From positions 1-19,433 of the forward strand of contig CAZBZG010000062.1 in the NCBI GenBank assembly GCA_964496245.1: 19,433 bases of DNA, in the 5' to 3' direction. The stretch is from CAZBZG01 sp964496245 (GTDB lineage Bacteria; Planctomycetota; SZUA-567). The position numbers were made by a program, and so were the translations under genes. This document shows positions 1 to 7,546 of the stretch, piece by piece (the stretch's first letter is position 1; each line of letters begins with the position of its first letter). The notes beneath the pieces were generated by a model that worked only from the letters and a program-made list of their open reading frames with translations, searched no databases and was not told the origin of the DNA.

Positions 1-2761
1 GCCGCGTATGGCTGAGCCCCTGCCTGGACCGTTCGGGCGCGGGTCCGCCGGCGCATACGTGCAACACCCCAAAGGGACGCTTCTGCGCCTTTGGCTTCTT
101 GCCGATACGGAAGCGGAATGCGAGCGAATACGGTGGTCGCAGGCGCAGGTGCTTCCACTTCTCGATCCGCAACGGCCCGCGCCAGTGAGAGGTGTTGCGC
201 GTACAACGCAGCCACCGATTGCCGTCGGCCTCGCGCCCCTTGAACTGGGGGGACACGTAGGTCCATCCGAACGCGAGCCCGCTTGAGAAGTCGTCCGCGA
301 AGACGACCCCGTCGGGCTGCTCGGCGCTCGGGCCGATGTAGAGGAATCTCGTCTCGTAGAAGGCCTCTAGACGCATGTCCAGGCGGTTGTTCCGCACCGT
401 GTACGTTTCGCCGGTGCGTCCGTCGCGCACCGCCGGGCCGGGTTCGAAGCCGATCACCGCGGGATCGAACGACGCGGAGATGTCCAGCGGCTTCTTCTCC
501 CACGACTGGAGCACGAGCACCAGGGATTCGTCGGCCGGACGGGCGAGCAGGATCCACTTGACTCCGTCGTGATCGACGGCGACCGCGGCCTCCCGGTCCC
601 AGTAGTTGTGGACCTCGACCCGGTCCGTACCGTAGCCGAAGCCATACACCGCGCGTTCTTCTGCGCTAACCCCTCTGTTCGGCCCCCCGCGGTTGATCTC
701 GTGCACCATGCGCATGCCCCACTCGGGCCAGTTGCCCTGCAACCCCGCACGCAGTTCGGCGGCCTTTTCGGCATCCTTCTTCGTGCCCCTTGGCCACGGT
801 TTGAACACACTGTGCACCAAGTACGCGTGGTTGCCCACCTGGCGACCCATGCTCTCGGCCCGGAGGAAGTCCGGGGGGAAGGGAGAACCCGGAGGTACGT
901 AGCCGTAGGAGTTGTTCCCCCCGGTCGACATCTCGATATCGTAGTTGATCGTATTCCAGGTGAACAGAGGTGCGAGGTGGGTATTGGTCATGTGGCAGAC
1001 CCACTCCAGGTCGCGCTCCTGGTGGCGCTTCCAGTATTGGAGCAGGTTCCACATGCGCTTCATGTAGGCCCGCTGGTTCCAGAGATCGACTGCAGGCTGA
1101 ACCTCGCCGTTCTCCGTCCGGTACGCCGCCGAAAGCCGCCGATCCCGGCAGGTCGGGAGATAGGTGTTGTCCCAGTAGATGCTCACCCCGCGCTTCATCC
1201 ATTCGTTGGCGTAGTAGACGCCATAATCGCGCCGGCTCTTCGGGAAGACCGAGCGCACGCGCGGCAGCGTGAGCCAGCCGCGGCGCATGATGGACTCGTC
1301 CGGCCAGTCCCGGGGCGAGTAGGGGTCGAGGCTCCATTCGTCTTGGAAGGTGAGCCATTCGGGCCGCAGAGGGTCGGCCATCATCTCTTCCTGATAGACG
1401 AGCACCGGCGTTTCCTTGCGCCACTCGCCGTGCGCGAATCGGTTCGTGCTCTTCACCCAGTCTTGGTAACCTCTGACCGGCGGCGGGTCATGCGTTTCGG
1501 CGAAGTCGGCGAGCCAGCCCCGGATGCTCCGGCCCGTCTTGCGCGCCTCGATGATCTTGTCCACGACCTCCCACTTCTCCTTGTAGGGGTGCTTCGCCGA
1601 GGGGTAGGAATGCCCCCAGGGTTTGACGCTGATGCCGACGCCGGGCAGGGTGACCCCCCGGCGCCGCCAATTCCCGGGCATGGGCTTGGTCGGCGTGGCC
1701 TGCAGGCCGAAGACGAGCGATCGCTGTTCCTCGATGCGTGCCGGCTTGTTCACGAGAACCACTCGGAGGATCACCCGCCCGTCCTGGCGCACGAGTTCCT
1801 GGATCGCCTTCTGGCTGCCGCCCTTCTCCGTGATCCAGCCCTTGTCGTTCTCCGCGAACCACGCGATCCCGCGGTACACCCCGCCGATCCACATGTAGGG
1901 ACAGAAGCTGTTCTGCCAGGAGGTGAAGCGCTTGGCCTGCGAACTGTCCCAGACGGTTCCCTCGCCCGCAGGCGTCTTCCCCGCATAATTGTACCGAAGG
2001 CTCCCCACATCCTGGTGAAAGAGCGTGGCCACGTTCTCCTTGACCGGGATGTCGATCCACAGTTTCTCCAGCTCCGACGGTTCGGGGCCGGGCGAAAGGT
2101 CCATCTCGACCTTCATGCAGCCGTCGATCTCGATGCTGGACACCGTCTGGAGGTGGATCGCCGGGCTGCGGGCCTCGGCCCGGTAGACGGCGCACTGCGG
2201 GTCGGTCTCGACGAAGCCGTCCGCGCGAAAGGTCCATGCCGAGGTCTTGCCGTCGGTCGTGACGTAGTTCACGCTGATCGGCGCGGCCAGGATCTTGTGT
2301 CCCATCGACGCGACCTGGTCCCAGAGGCCGAATCCGTTCATGCGGTGGGTCCGCTGGACCACCCGGACCGTGTGGCCATCGGCCTCGACCGGCTCGAACG
2401 GCGGGTAGATGGTCTCGGTCACCCCCAGATCATTGTTCTCCCACTTGTAATGGCGCCGCTCGAACGTCCGCACCACCGTGCGCACCTCCTCCTTGCCGAA
2501 GAGCGCGAAGGCGACGCGGTATTCGCCGTCTAGCGCCGGGAGCTCGAGGCAGACGTCCTTGGACTGTCCGCCCTGAACCGGAATGTCGGTCTCCGCCGTT
2601 GGCTTGTCCGATCCAGCCGGTACAATCGTCACATGGACCCGCTCCACGGTCTTGCCGTAGTCGACCACCTGCCGGATGCGGGCGTTGTTCTTGGAGAAAT
2701 CGATCCGCACCCACAGCTCCTGCCTTGACGGATAATACGCCAATTTGCAGGCCCGCTCCAT
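1..2761 (-). CDS. DUF6067-type glycoside hydrolase, partial (3' end outside window)
   Basis: The reading frame is open from the ATG at 2761 to the left edge (920 codons, no stop), so the C-terminus is missing. Residues 1-230 look like beta-sandwich. They include a tryptophan-rich stretch near 100-120 (KWENNDLGV, then YPPFEP), which I recognise from DUF6067 or 'glycoside hydrolase domain' proteins related to GH123. A barrel-like middle part (about 420-700) contains IYWDNTYLP near residue 530. From about 815 a jelly-roll begins (VVFADDFSSG, W-rich), resembling LamG or DUF1080-like carbohydrate-binding modules. The inferred role is hydrolysis of a complex, perhaps sulfated, polysaccharide; the substrate is unknown. 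No signal peptide is visible, although family members are usually exported, so the gene may be 5'-truncated or start elsewhere. An in-frame ATG at 2791 adds ten residues and also gives no signal peptide. Neither ATG has a clear ribosome binding site. Family call fairly sure, start unsure. Confidence 0.72.
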   Translation of the reverse strand, partial: MERACKLAYYPSRQELWVRIDFSKNNARIRQVVDYGKTVERVHVTIVPAGSDKPTAETDIPVQGGQSKDVCLELPALDGEYRVAFALFGKEEVRTVVRTFERRHYKWENNDLGVTETIYPPFEPVEADGHTVRVVQRTHRMNGFGLWDQVASMGHKILAAPISVNYVTTDGKTSAWTFRADGFVETDPQCAVYRAEARSPAIHLQTVSSIEIDGCMKVEMDLSPGPEPSELEKLWIDIPVKENVATLFHQDVGSLRYNYAGKTPAGEGTVWDSSQAKRFTSWQNSFCPYMWIGGVYRGIAWFAENDKGWITEKGGSQKAIQELVRQDGRVILRVVLVNKPARIEEQRSLVFGLQATPTKPMPGNWRRRGVTLPGVGISVKPWGHSYPSAKHPYKEKWEVVDKIIEARKTGRSIRGWLADFAETHDPPPVRGYQDWVKSTNRFAHGEWRKETPVLVYQEEMMADPLRPEWLTFQDEWSLDPYSPRDWPDESIMRRGWLTLPRVRSVFPKSRRDYGVYYANEWMKRGVSIYWDNTYLPTCRDRRLSAAYRTENGEVQPAVDLWNQRAYMKRMWNLLQYWKRHQERDLEWVCHMTNTHLAPLFTWNTINYDIEMSTGGNNSYGYVPPGSPFPPDFLRAESMGRQVGNHAYLVHSVFKPWPRGTKKDAEKAAELRAGLQGNWPEWGMRMVHEINRGGPNRGVSAEERAVYGFGYGTDRVEVHNYWDREAAVAVDHDGVKWILLARPADESLVLVLQSWEKKPLDISASFDPAVIGFEPGPAVRDGRTGETYTVRNNRLDMRLEAFYETRFLYIGPSAEQPDGVVFADDFSSGLAFGWTYVSPQFKGREADGNRWLRCTRNTSHWRGPLRIEKWKHLRLRPPYSLAFRFRIGKKPKAQKRPFGVLHVCAGGPAPERSRQGLSHTR

Positions 2762-2778
2762 GCCCCGTTGTGCAGGAA

Positions 2779-2785
2779 TGAGGTG
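2779..2785 (+). promoter_or_regulatory. Ribosome binding site of the GntR-type regulator
   Basis: TGAGGTG lies four bases before the ATG at 2790 and selects MDLLQHLDEF as the N-terminus over an in-frame start at 2745, which has no comparable site. Confidence 0.6.
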
Positions 2786-2789
2786 CGCC

Positions 2790-3851
2790 ATGGATCTGCT
2801 GCAGCATCTGGACGAATTCGAGTCCTTTCGCCGCGTGAGCAGCAGCAAGACCGACGCCCTGGTCCAGTTTCTCGCTTCGCTGATCCTGCGCGGCCAGCTC
2901 CAGCCGGACGAACGGATTCCGAGCACGACCGACCTGGCCCGGATGCTGGGCCTGGGACGCGTCACCATCCAGCGCGCCCTCCACCGGCTCATGGACCAGG
3001 GACTGGTCAGCCGCAGGGTGGGCGCGGGCACGTTCGTGCAGTCGGTCAGGTCCGCGCCTGATCGGAGCGGCAACTCGACGAAGCTCGTTGGCCTGCTGCA
3101 CCGGGAGAAGGGGTATGAAGACGAGATCGGCCGGTTCGAGGAGTACCTGGCGGGCAGGGGGTATCAGCTCCTCCGCTTCCGGGTCATGCTCTACCCGCGC
3201 AACCTGGAGCAGGAGCGCGAATCCGTCCGTCGTCTGGCCGAGGCAAGCGTCAGCACGATCCTGTACGAACCCGTCCCGCGGACGGAACTCCCCGTGCCAG
3301 ACCCGACCGTGCTCCAGCAGGGCATTCGCATGATCTGCCTGACGCCCCACTGGCACGACATGCGCCGCTTCGACTACGTGCTGCCCGACTTCGGCCGCAA
3401 TGCAATCCGTGCAGCGCACGAATTGGCGTGTGCGGGCGTGAAGCGCCTCTTCCTTGTGGGCGTGGATGTGCCGTACAACTACGCCCAGCACATGGCCAGA
3501 CGCGCCGCCCTCGACTTCTGCTCGACCATCGACATGCCAGCCGAGAGCTGTACGCCGCGCCAGCTCGCCGACTGCGTGGAGGATCAGGACGGGGTGATCT
3601 ACCTCATCGGTCGGCACTACGAGTACACCGATCCCCCGTTGCTCGAGCGTTTGCGCCGCGAAGGGCGCTGCATCCTGGCCAACGGCCTCTCCAAACGCCA
3701 CGCAGACCTGCGCCGATTGCACAATTCGTTCTACGACCGGCTCTGCCTGGGCATGGAACAGGCCGAGTCCGCTTCTGTCGGCGATCCCATCCACATCCTG
3801 GTGCCCGGAGTGCTGACGGAAGCCCAAGAGTCAACCGGCCCGGTTGAATAG
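2790..3851 (+). CDS. GntR-family transcriptional regulator with LacI-like sensor domain
   Basis: The protein has 353 residues. Residues 17-83 form a GntR winged helix: a helix ending in ILRGQLQPDERIPS, then TTDLARMLGLGRVTIQRAL as helix-turn-helix and GLVSRRVGAGTFV as the wing. Residues from about 95 (KLVGLLHREKGY) to the end look like a periplasmic-binding-protein fold as in LacI or GntR/AraR hybrids, so a sugar or glycan fragment is the likely effector. It is divergent from the glycoside hydrolase gene and probably controls it, as such pairs commonly do in PVC bacteria. There is no intergenic space: the start codon lies inside or beside the 5' end of the hydrolase gene, so any operator must lie within coding sequence. 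It converges with the mechanosensitive channel gene, with a 52-base gap that shows no clear terminator. Family sure; target inferred. Confidence 0.88.
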   Translation: MDLLQHLDEFESFRRVSSSKTDALVQFLASLILRGQLQPDERIPSTTDLARMLGLGRVTIQRALHRLMDQGLVSRRVGAGTFVQSVRSAPDRSGNSTKLVGLLHREKGYEDEIGRFEEYLAGRGYQLLRFRVMLYPRNLEQERESVRRLAEASVSTILYEPVPRTELPVPDPTVLQQGIRMICLTPHWHDMRRFDYVLPDFGRNAIRAAHELACAGVKRLFLVGVDVPYNYAQHMARRAALDFCSTIDMPAESCTPRQLADCVEDQDGVIYLIGRHYEYTDPPLLERLRREGRCILANGLSKRHADLRRLHNSFYDRLCLGMEQAESASVGDPIHILVPGVLTEAQESTGPVE

Positions 3852-3903
3852 CACGAACCACTCGCCCGATGCTCGCACATGGCGAAGCGATCGAACCCGA
3901 CGT

Positions 3904-6900
3904 TCACATCTGCGGCGCGTCCGGGCGATCCGCAGGCCCGGACGCAGGGCCGGGCGGGGGCGCACCGGCTGCATCGCCCTGCGCGCCCGCGCCGGCCGGA
4001 GGCAGCTGCTGCACCGGGAACGCGGCTTCCACGGAGCGCACGTGCACATCCTGCTGCGGGAAGGCGATCTCCACGCCGTGGGCGCGGAACACGTCGTCGA
4101 TCTTGCGGTTGACCTCGTGCCAGACGCCGAGATAGGTCCCCCGGTCGAGCGTCTCGATGTAGAGCCGGAGCTCGAAGAGCAGCGCACTGTCGCCGAATCC
4201 CCTGAAGAGCACGAACGGGGGCGGGTCCCCCATGGCCCGCTCGCAGTCTTCGGCCACGTCGTAGAGCAGCCGCTCGGCCAGCGCGGTGTCCGAGCCGTAG
4301 GCGATGCCCACGGGGAAGTCGAGGCGCAGGATGGAGTCGGCGAGCGTCCAGTTGACGAGCCGGCCGGTGATGAACTCCTTGTTCGGCACCACGAGTTCCT
4401 TGCGGTCCCACTGCTGGATGGTGGTCGCGCGGATCCGGATCTGCGTGACCGTGCCCGAGACATCGCCCACGGTCACGGTGTCGCCCACGCGCAGGGGGCG
4501 CTCGAAGAGGATGATGAGCCCGGACACGAAATTGCCGAAGATCTCCTGGAGCCCGAAGCCCAGGCCCACGGTCATGGCCGCGATCAGCCACTGCACCTTG
4601 GACCACCCGATCCCGACCTCCGCAAAGACCAGGACCACGCCCACGCCGATGATGACGTAGCGCGACAAGGTCGTGATCGCAAAGCGCACGCCCCGGTCGA
4701 CCGGGAGGCGCTGGAGAAGCGCCATCTCGAGCATGCCGGGCAGATTGCGCGCCGCGGCCACGGCCACGACAGCCATGGCAACTGCCAGGAGAAGCCCCGC
4801 GAGCGTGATCCGTTCGACGCCCGTCCCGTCCGCGGCCGGCCGGCCCACGGACCAGAGCTCGACCCGGTCGAGCATGCCCAGCGCCGGCAACACGTCCGCC
4901 CAGATCCACCAGAGGCCCAGGGCCACGGCAGCGAGCACCACGAGCTGGAGAAACCGGCGGGTCTGCCCCGAGAGCGCCGCCACCTCCTCGCCGGGATCGC
5001 TCGCAAGGGCCGAACCTGCGCCCGCCTCGTCCGCGCCGGTCGTCTCCGCGCCCGCGGTCTCGGCGGACTCCTGCCGGAGCCGGCGCAGCACCAGGGTCTG
5101 GCGCACGTCCAGGAGCTGCCGCCGCACGCCGTGGTAGAGCAGCACAGCTGCAGCCACCAACCCTCCGGTCGCGAGCAGGCATTCGGCCACCCGCCGCGCG
5201 CTGTAGTCGTACCCCAGCGCCGACAGCACGACCAGGGAGAGCGGCAAGCCCACGCCCGCCGCGATCCAGAGACGCTCGGCGCGGCCCACCCACGAGCGCG
5301 CGTACGCACGCCGGAGTGCGGCCACGACTTCGCCCCGCGGCCGGAGGAAGCGGGCGGAGAGGCCCGCGACCGCCAGAAGAGCGACCAGGAACGCCAACCG
5401 GCCGGCGGAATCCTGCCAGGTGCGGGCGACCGGGGAGCCGAACACACCGGACAGAAATACGGAGAGCAGGAAGACGGCCGCAAAGATCCCCATCGGCCGG
5501 CGCAGGGCCTGTGCGCCCGACGCGGTCGCGGGGACGGCTCCCTGCGCGGGCCGCACGGGCGCGATCAGGCGCCAGACGCCCGCCAACAGCCAGGCCAAGG
5601 CGCCCGCCTGGAGGAGGCCCGTTGCCAGAGCGGGAACCGCCGCCGGCCCGTCCACCATCTGATGCAAGCGCCATCCCACGAGCAGGGCGAGCCCGGCAGC
5701 GGGCAGGCCGAGGAGCGCCGCCCATGCGAGCGCTTGCAGTCCGGGCGGACCGCCGGTCCGCCGGCAGACGGCGAGCCGGGCGCGCAGGCGTACGCGTGTG
5801 CCGGCCAAGCCAAGCAGACCGGTCAGAACCAGGATCCAGAGAAGCGGTTGGCGGCCTGCGTCGCGCGCGAGTCTGGCGGCCACCTCGCGCCACGGCGTAT
5901 GGCTGACGAGCCAGGCCATTCCCGTCAGCCCCTCGCGGAACGTCGCCGCTCCCAAGGCAGGGGCGTTGCGTACCCACAGTACGTGGCGGTCCAGATAGGC
6001 GCTGTACGCCTCGGCCGTACGGATGAGACGCCGCTCGCTGTTGTCCCGGTCGACCAGGAGCGCGAAGTACGTATTCGTGTCGCGGATGAGCGCGTCCAGG
6101 AGCTGCCGTTGGGCGACCAGGAGCTTGCGGACTCTGGGCGCGAGCTCCTCGCGGCGCGCCGCGTCCGCGGGAGCCGCCTTTTGGAGCACGGCAGTGACGC
6201 GCTCCTCGGGCACGGCCAGCTCCGTGCGCTGTTCCTCCAGCCGGATCAGCTCGAGCTGGTACTCGGAGATTTTGCGTTGCGTGCGCCGCCTGGCCTCGCG
6301 GTGCGTCTGCATGGCGGGCCGTTCCTGGCGCTTGCGCACCAGGAGCATGCCGATGGCCTGGGTCAGGCCGACCGCCTCCACCTTCTGCTTGAGCTGTTCC
6401 AGTTCGCCTTCGAGTTGTTCCCGCTCGCGGTCGACCCGGTCGAGCTGCTCCTTCAGGGCCTGGATGCGCGCCGCGACGCCCTTGTCGCCGGTGCGGCGGG
6501 CAGCGAGACGGGCGTTTGTTTCGGCGATGGCGCGGATGGAAGGATGGGCGTGCGCAGCCGCCTGCCGGACTTCCTGCGCTTCGCGGGCCGCAGCCGCCGC
6601 TTCGGTTTCCCGCCGCTCGGCCACCGCCTGCTCCCAGAGCGTCACGCGCTGCCGGGCACGCGCCAGGTCGCGTGCCGCCCGGTCGCGGCGCAACGGCAGC
6701 AACCCACGCCTGGCTTCGTAACTTTTGCGTTCAGCCGCCAGCGCCGCCACCTGCTGCTCGAGTGAGCGCTTGCGCGCGCGATGGACGAGTCTGCCGCGGT
6801 CTGCTGGATCCCCGTCTGCGTCGGCTGCGCCCGCCAGGGTCGCCTTGACGTCTTCGAGCGCATCGCGCGCGGCAGCCAGCTCTTCCGGGATGGCCGCCCG

Positions 6901-7410
6901 CCGCAGGGGCCGCTGCTTGGCCTCCTCCTCCAGCGTCTTCGAAGCGCTCTCAGCCTCGGCGGCCTGGGCCCGGATGCGGCTGAGGCGCTCCTCCAGCTGC
7001 ACGAGGGAGGCGTCGGACGGAACGTCGATCTCGACCGGTTCGGGCGGTTTGGCCAGCGCGCGCTCGAGCGTGCGCCGCAGTTCGGGCGCCCGCTCGGCTG
7101 CTTTGTCGAAACCCTCAGCGCGCGCCTCGTGCGTGGCCGCGGCCTGCAGGTGATCGAGCGCTCGTCGCAGCGGTGCCATGCGCTCCGTGCGCTGCTCCTC
7201 GGAGAGATCCGCCTGCTCCCGAATCTCCTGGATCCGCTTTTGGAGCGCAGGCTCTGTGAGCGCGGGCTCCTGGACCGGCTCGCCCGCCATGGCGGGATCC
7301 AGCCTCTGGAAGCCCGGCGCCCCCGCCAGGATCAACCACACGATGAGCACACCGAACCGCCTGGCGTGCAGCATCCTGTCTGACAGGCGGTCCGTCTTCC
7401 GGCGTGTCAT
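3904..7410 (-). CDS. MscK/MscM-like mechanosensitive channel (MscS superfamily)
   Basis: The protein has 1168 residues, about the size of E. coli MscK. Its order is an N-terminal signal-like hydrophobic stretch (GVLIVWLILAGAPGF), then a long charged Glu/Arg/Ala-rich coiled-coil periplasmic region to about residue 480. Many membrane helices follow (about 500-940), then the pore helix and beta domain of MscS from about 945 (TVGLGFGLQEIFGNFVSGLI, then PLRVGDTVTVGDVSGTV and VPNKEFITG), and a Pro/Ala-rich tail. The family releases solutes under membrane tension after osmotic downshock. I chose the ATG at 7410 because GGGGA lies shortly upstream and a strong promoter ends about 50 bases upstream. 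The longer GTG start at 7461 would fall at the predicted transcription start. The gene lies 136 bases downstream of the arsM-arsS fusion on the same strand, so read-through is possible, but a functional link to arsenic is unproven. Confidence 0.92.
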   Translation of the reverse strand: MTRRKTDRLSDRMLHARRFGVLIVWLILAGAPGFQRLDPAMAGEPVQEPALTEPALQKRIQEIREQADLSEEQRTERMAPLRRALDHLQAAATHEARAEGFDKAAERAPELRRTLERALAKPPEPVEIDVPSDASLVQLEERLSRIRAQAAEAESASKTLEEEAKQRPLRRAAIPEELAAARDALEDVKATLAGAADADGDPADRGRLVHRARKRSLEQQVAALAAERKSYEARRGLLPLRRDRAARDLARARQRVTLWEQAVAERRETEAAAAAREAQEVRQAAAHAHPSIRAIAETNARLAARRTGDKGVAARIQALKEQLDRVDREREQLEGELEQLKQKVEAVGLTQAIGMLLVRKRQERPAMQTHREARRRTQRKISEYQLELIRLEEQRTELAVPEERVTAVLQKAAPADAARREELAPRVRKLLVAQRQLLDALIRDTNTYFALLVDRDNSERRLIRTAEAYSAYLDRHVLWVRNAPALGAATFREGLTGMAWLVSHTPWREVAARLARDAGRQPLLWILVLTGLLGLAGTRVRLRARLAVCRRTGGPPGLQALAWAALLGLPAAGLALLVGWRLHQMVDGPAAVPALATGLLQAGALAWLLAGVWRLIAPVRPAQGAVPATASGAQALRRPMGIFAAVFLLSVFLSGVFGSPVARTWQDSAGRLAFLVALLAVAGLSARFLRPRGEVVAALRRAYARSWVGRAERLWIAAGVGLPLSLVVLSALGYDYSARRVAECLLATGGLVAAAVLLYHGVRRQLLDVRQTLVLRRLRQESAETAGAETTGADEAGAGSALASDPGEEVAALSGQTRRFLQLVVLAAVALGLWWIWADVLPALGMLDRVELWSVGRPAADGTGVERITLAGLLLAVAMAVVAVAAARNLPGMLEMALLQRLPVDRGVRFAITTLSRYVIIGVGVVLVFAEVGIGWSKVQWLIAAMTVGLGFGLQEIFGNFVSGLIILFERPLRVGDTVTVGDVSGTVTQIRIRATTIQQWDRKELVVPNKEFITGRLVNWTLADSILRLDFPVGIAYGSDTALAERLLYDVAEDCERAMGDPPPFVLFRGFGDSALLFELRLYIETLDRGTYLGVWHEVNRKIDDVFRAHGVEIAFPQQDVHVRSVEAAFPVQQLPPAGAGAQGDAAGAPPPGPASGPADRPDAPQM

Positions 7411-7466
7411 GACATCCCCATCCGCAGTCAACGCGCCCCCTGCGCGCAGGTGTGTCTCCACGCCGC

Positions 7467-7495
7467 ACTATACGCCTGCGGCATTCGGCTGTCAA
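7467..7495 (-). promoter_or_regulatory. Sigma-70-type promoter of the mechanosensitive channel gene
   Basis: On the minus strand TTGACA (7490-7495) is followed, after exactly 17 bases, by TATAGT (7467-7472). This matches the -35 consensus fully and the -10 consensus (TATAAT) at five of six positions. Transcription would start near 7460, giving a leader of about 50 bases to the ATG at 7410. This suggests the channel gene is expressed independently of arsM-arsS. Confidence 0.7.
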
Positions 7496-7546
7496 TTGCG
7501 GTGAACTGCGCCCCAACCGCTCGTTCGTCAGGCTCTTGGGCTGCCC

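Noticed and set aside
569..2533. Long plus-strand ORF (654 codons)
   Set aside because: It is the antisense shadow of the DUF6067 gene: no recognisable domain, His/Arg/Pro-rich composition, while the minus frame gives clear family motifs.
2430..3827. Minus-strand ORF opposite the GntR-type regulator
   Set aside because: The plus frame has a good winged helix and sensor domain with a ribosome binding site; the minus ORF has no recognisable domain and spans parts of two genes in the wrong frame.
3844..6765. 973-codon plus-strand ORF opposite the mechanosensitive channel, and a 748-codon minus ORF (3731-5977) in another frame
   Set aside because: Low-complexity Arg/Gly/Pro/His composition typical of shadows in GC-rich DNA; the 3904-7410 minus frame contains a complete MscS domain.
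7411..7461. GTG start at 7461 for the channel gene
   Set aside because: It would coincide with the predicted transcription start; the ATG at 7410 has a ribosome binding site and is followed directly by the signal-like segment.
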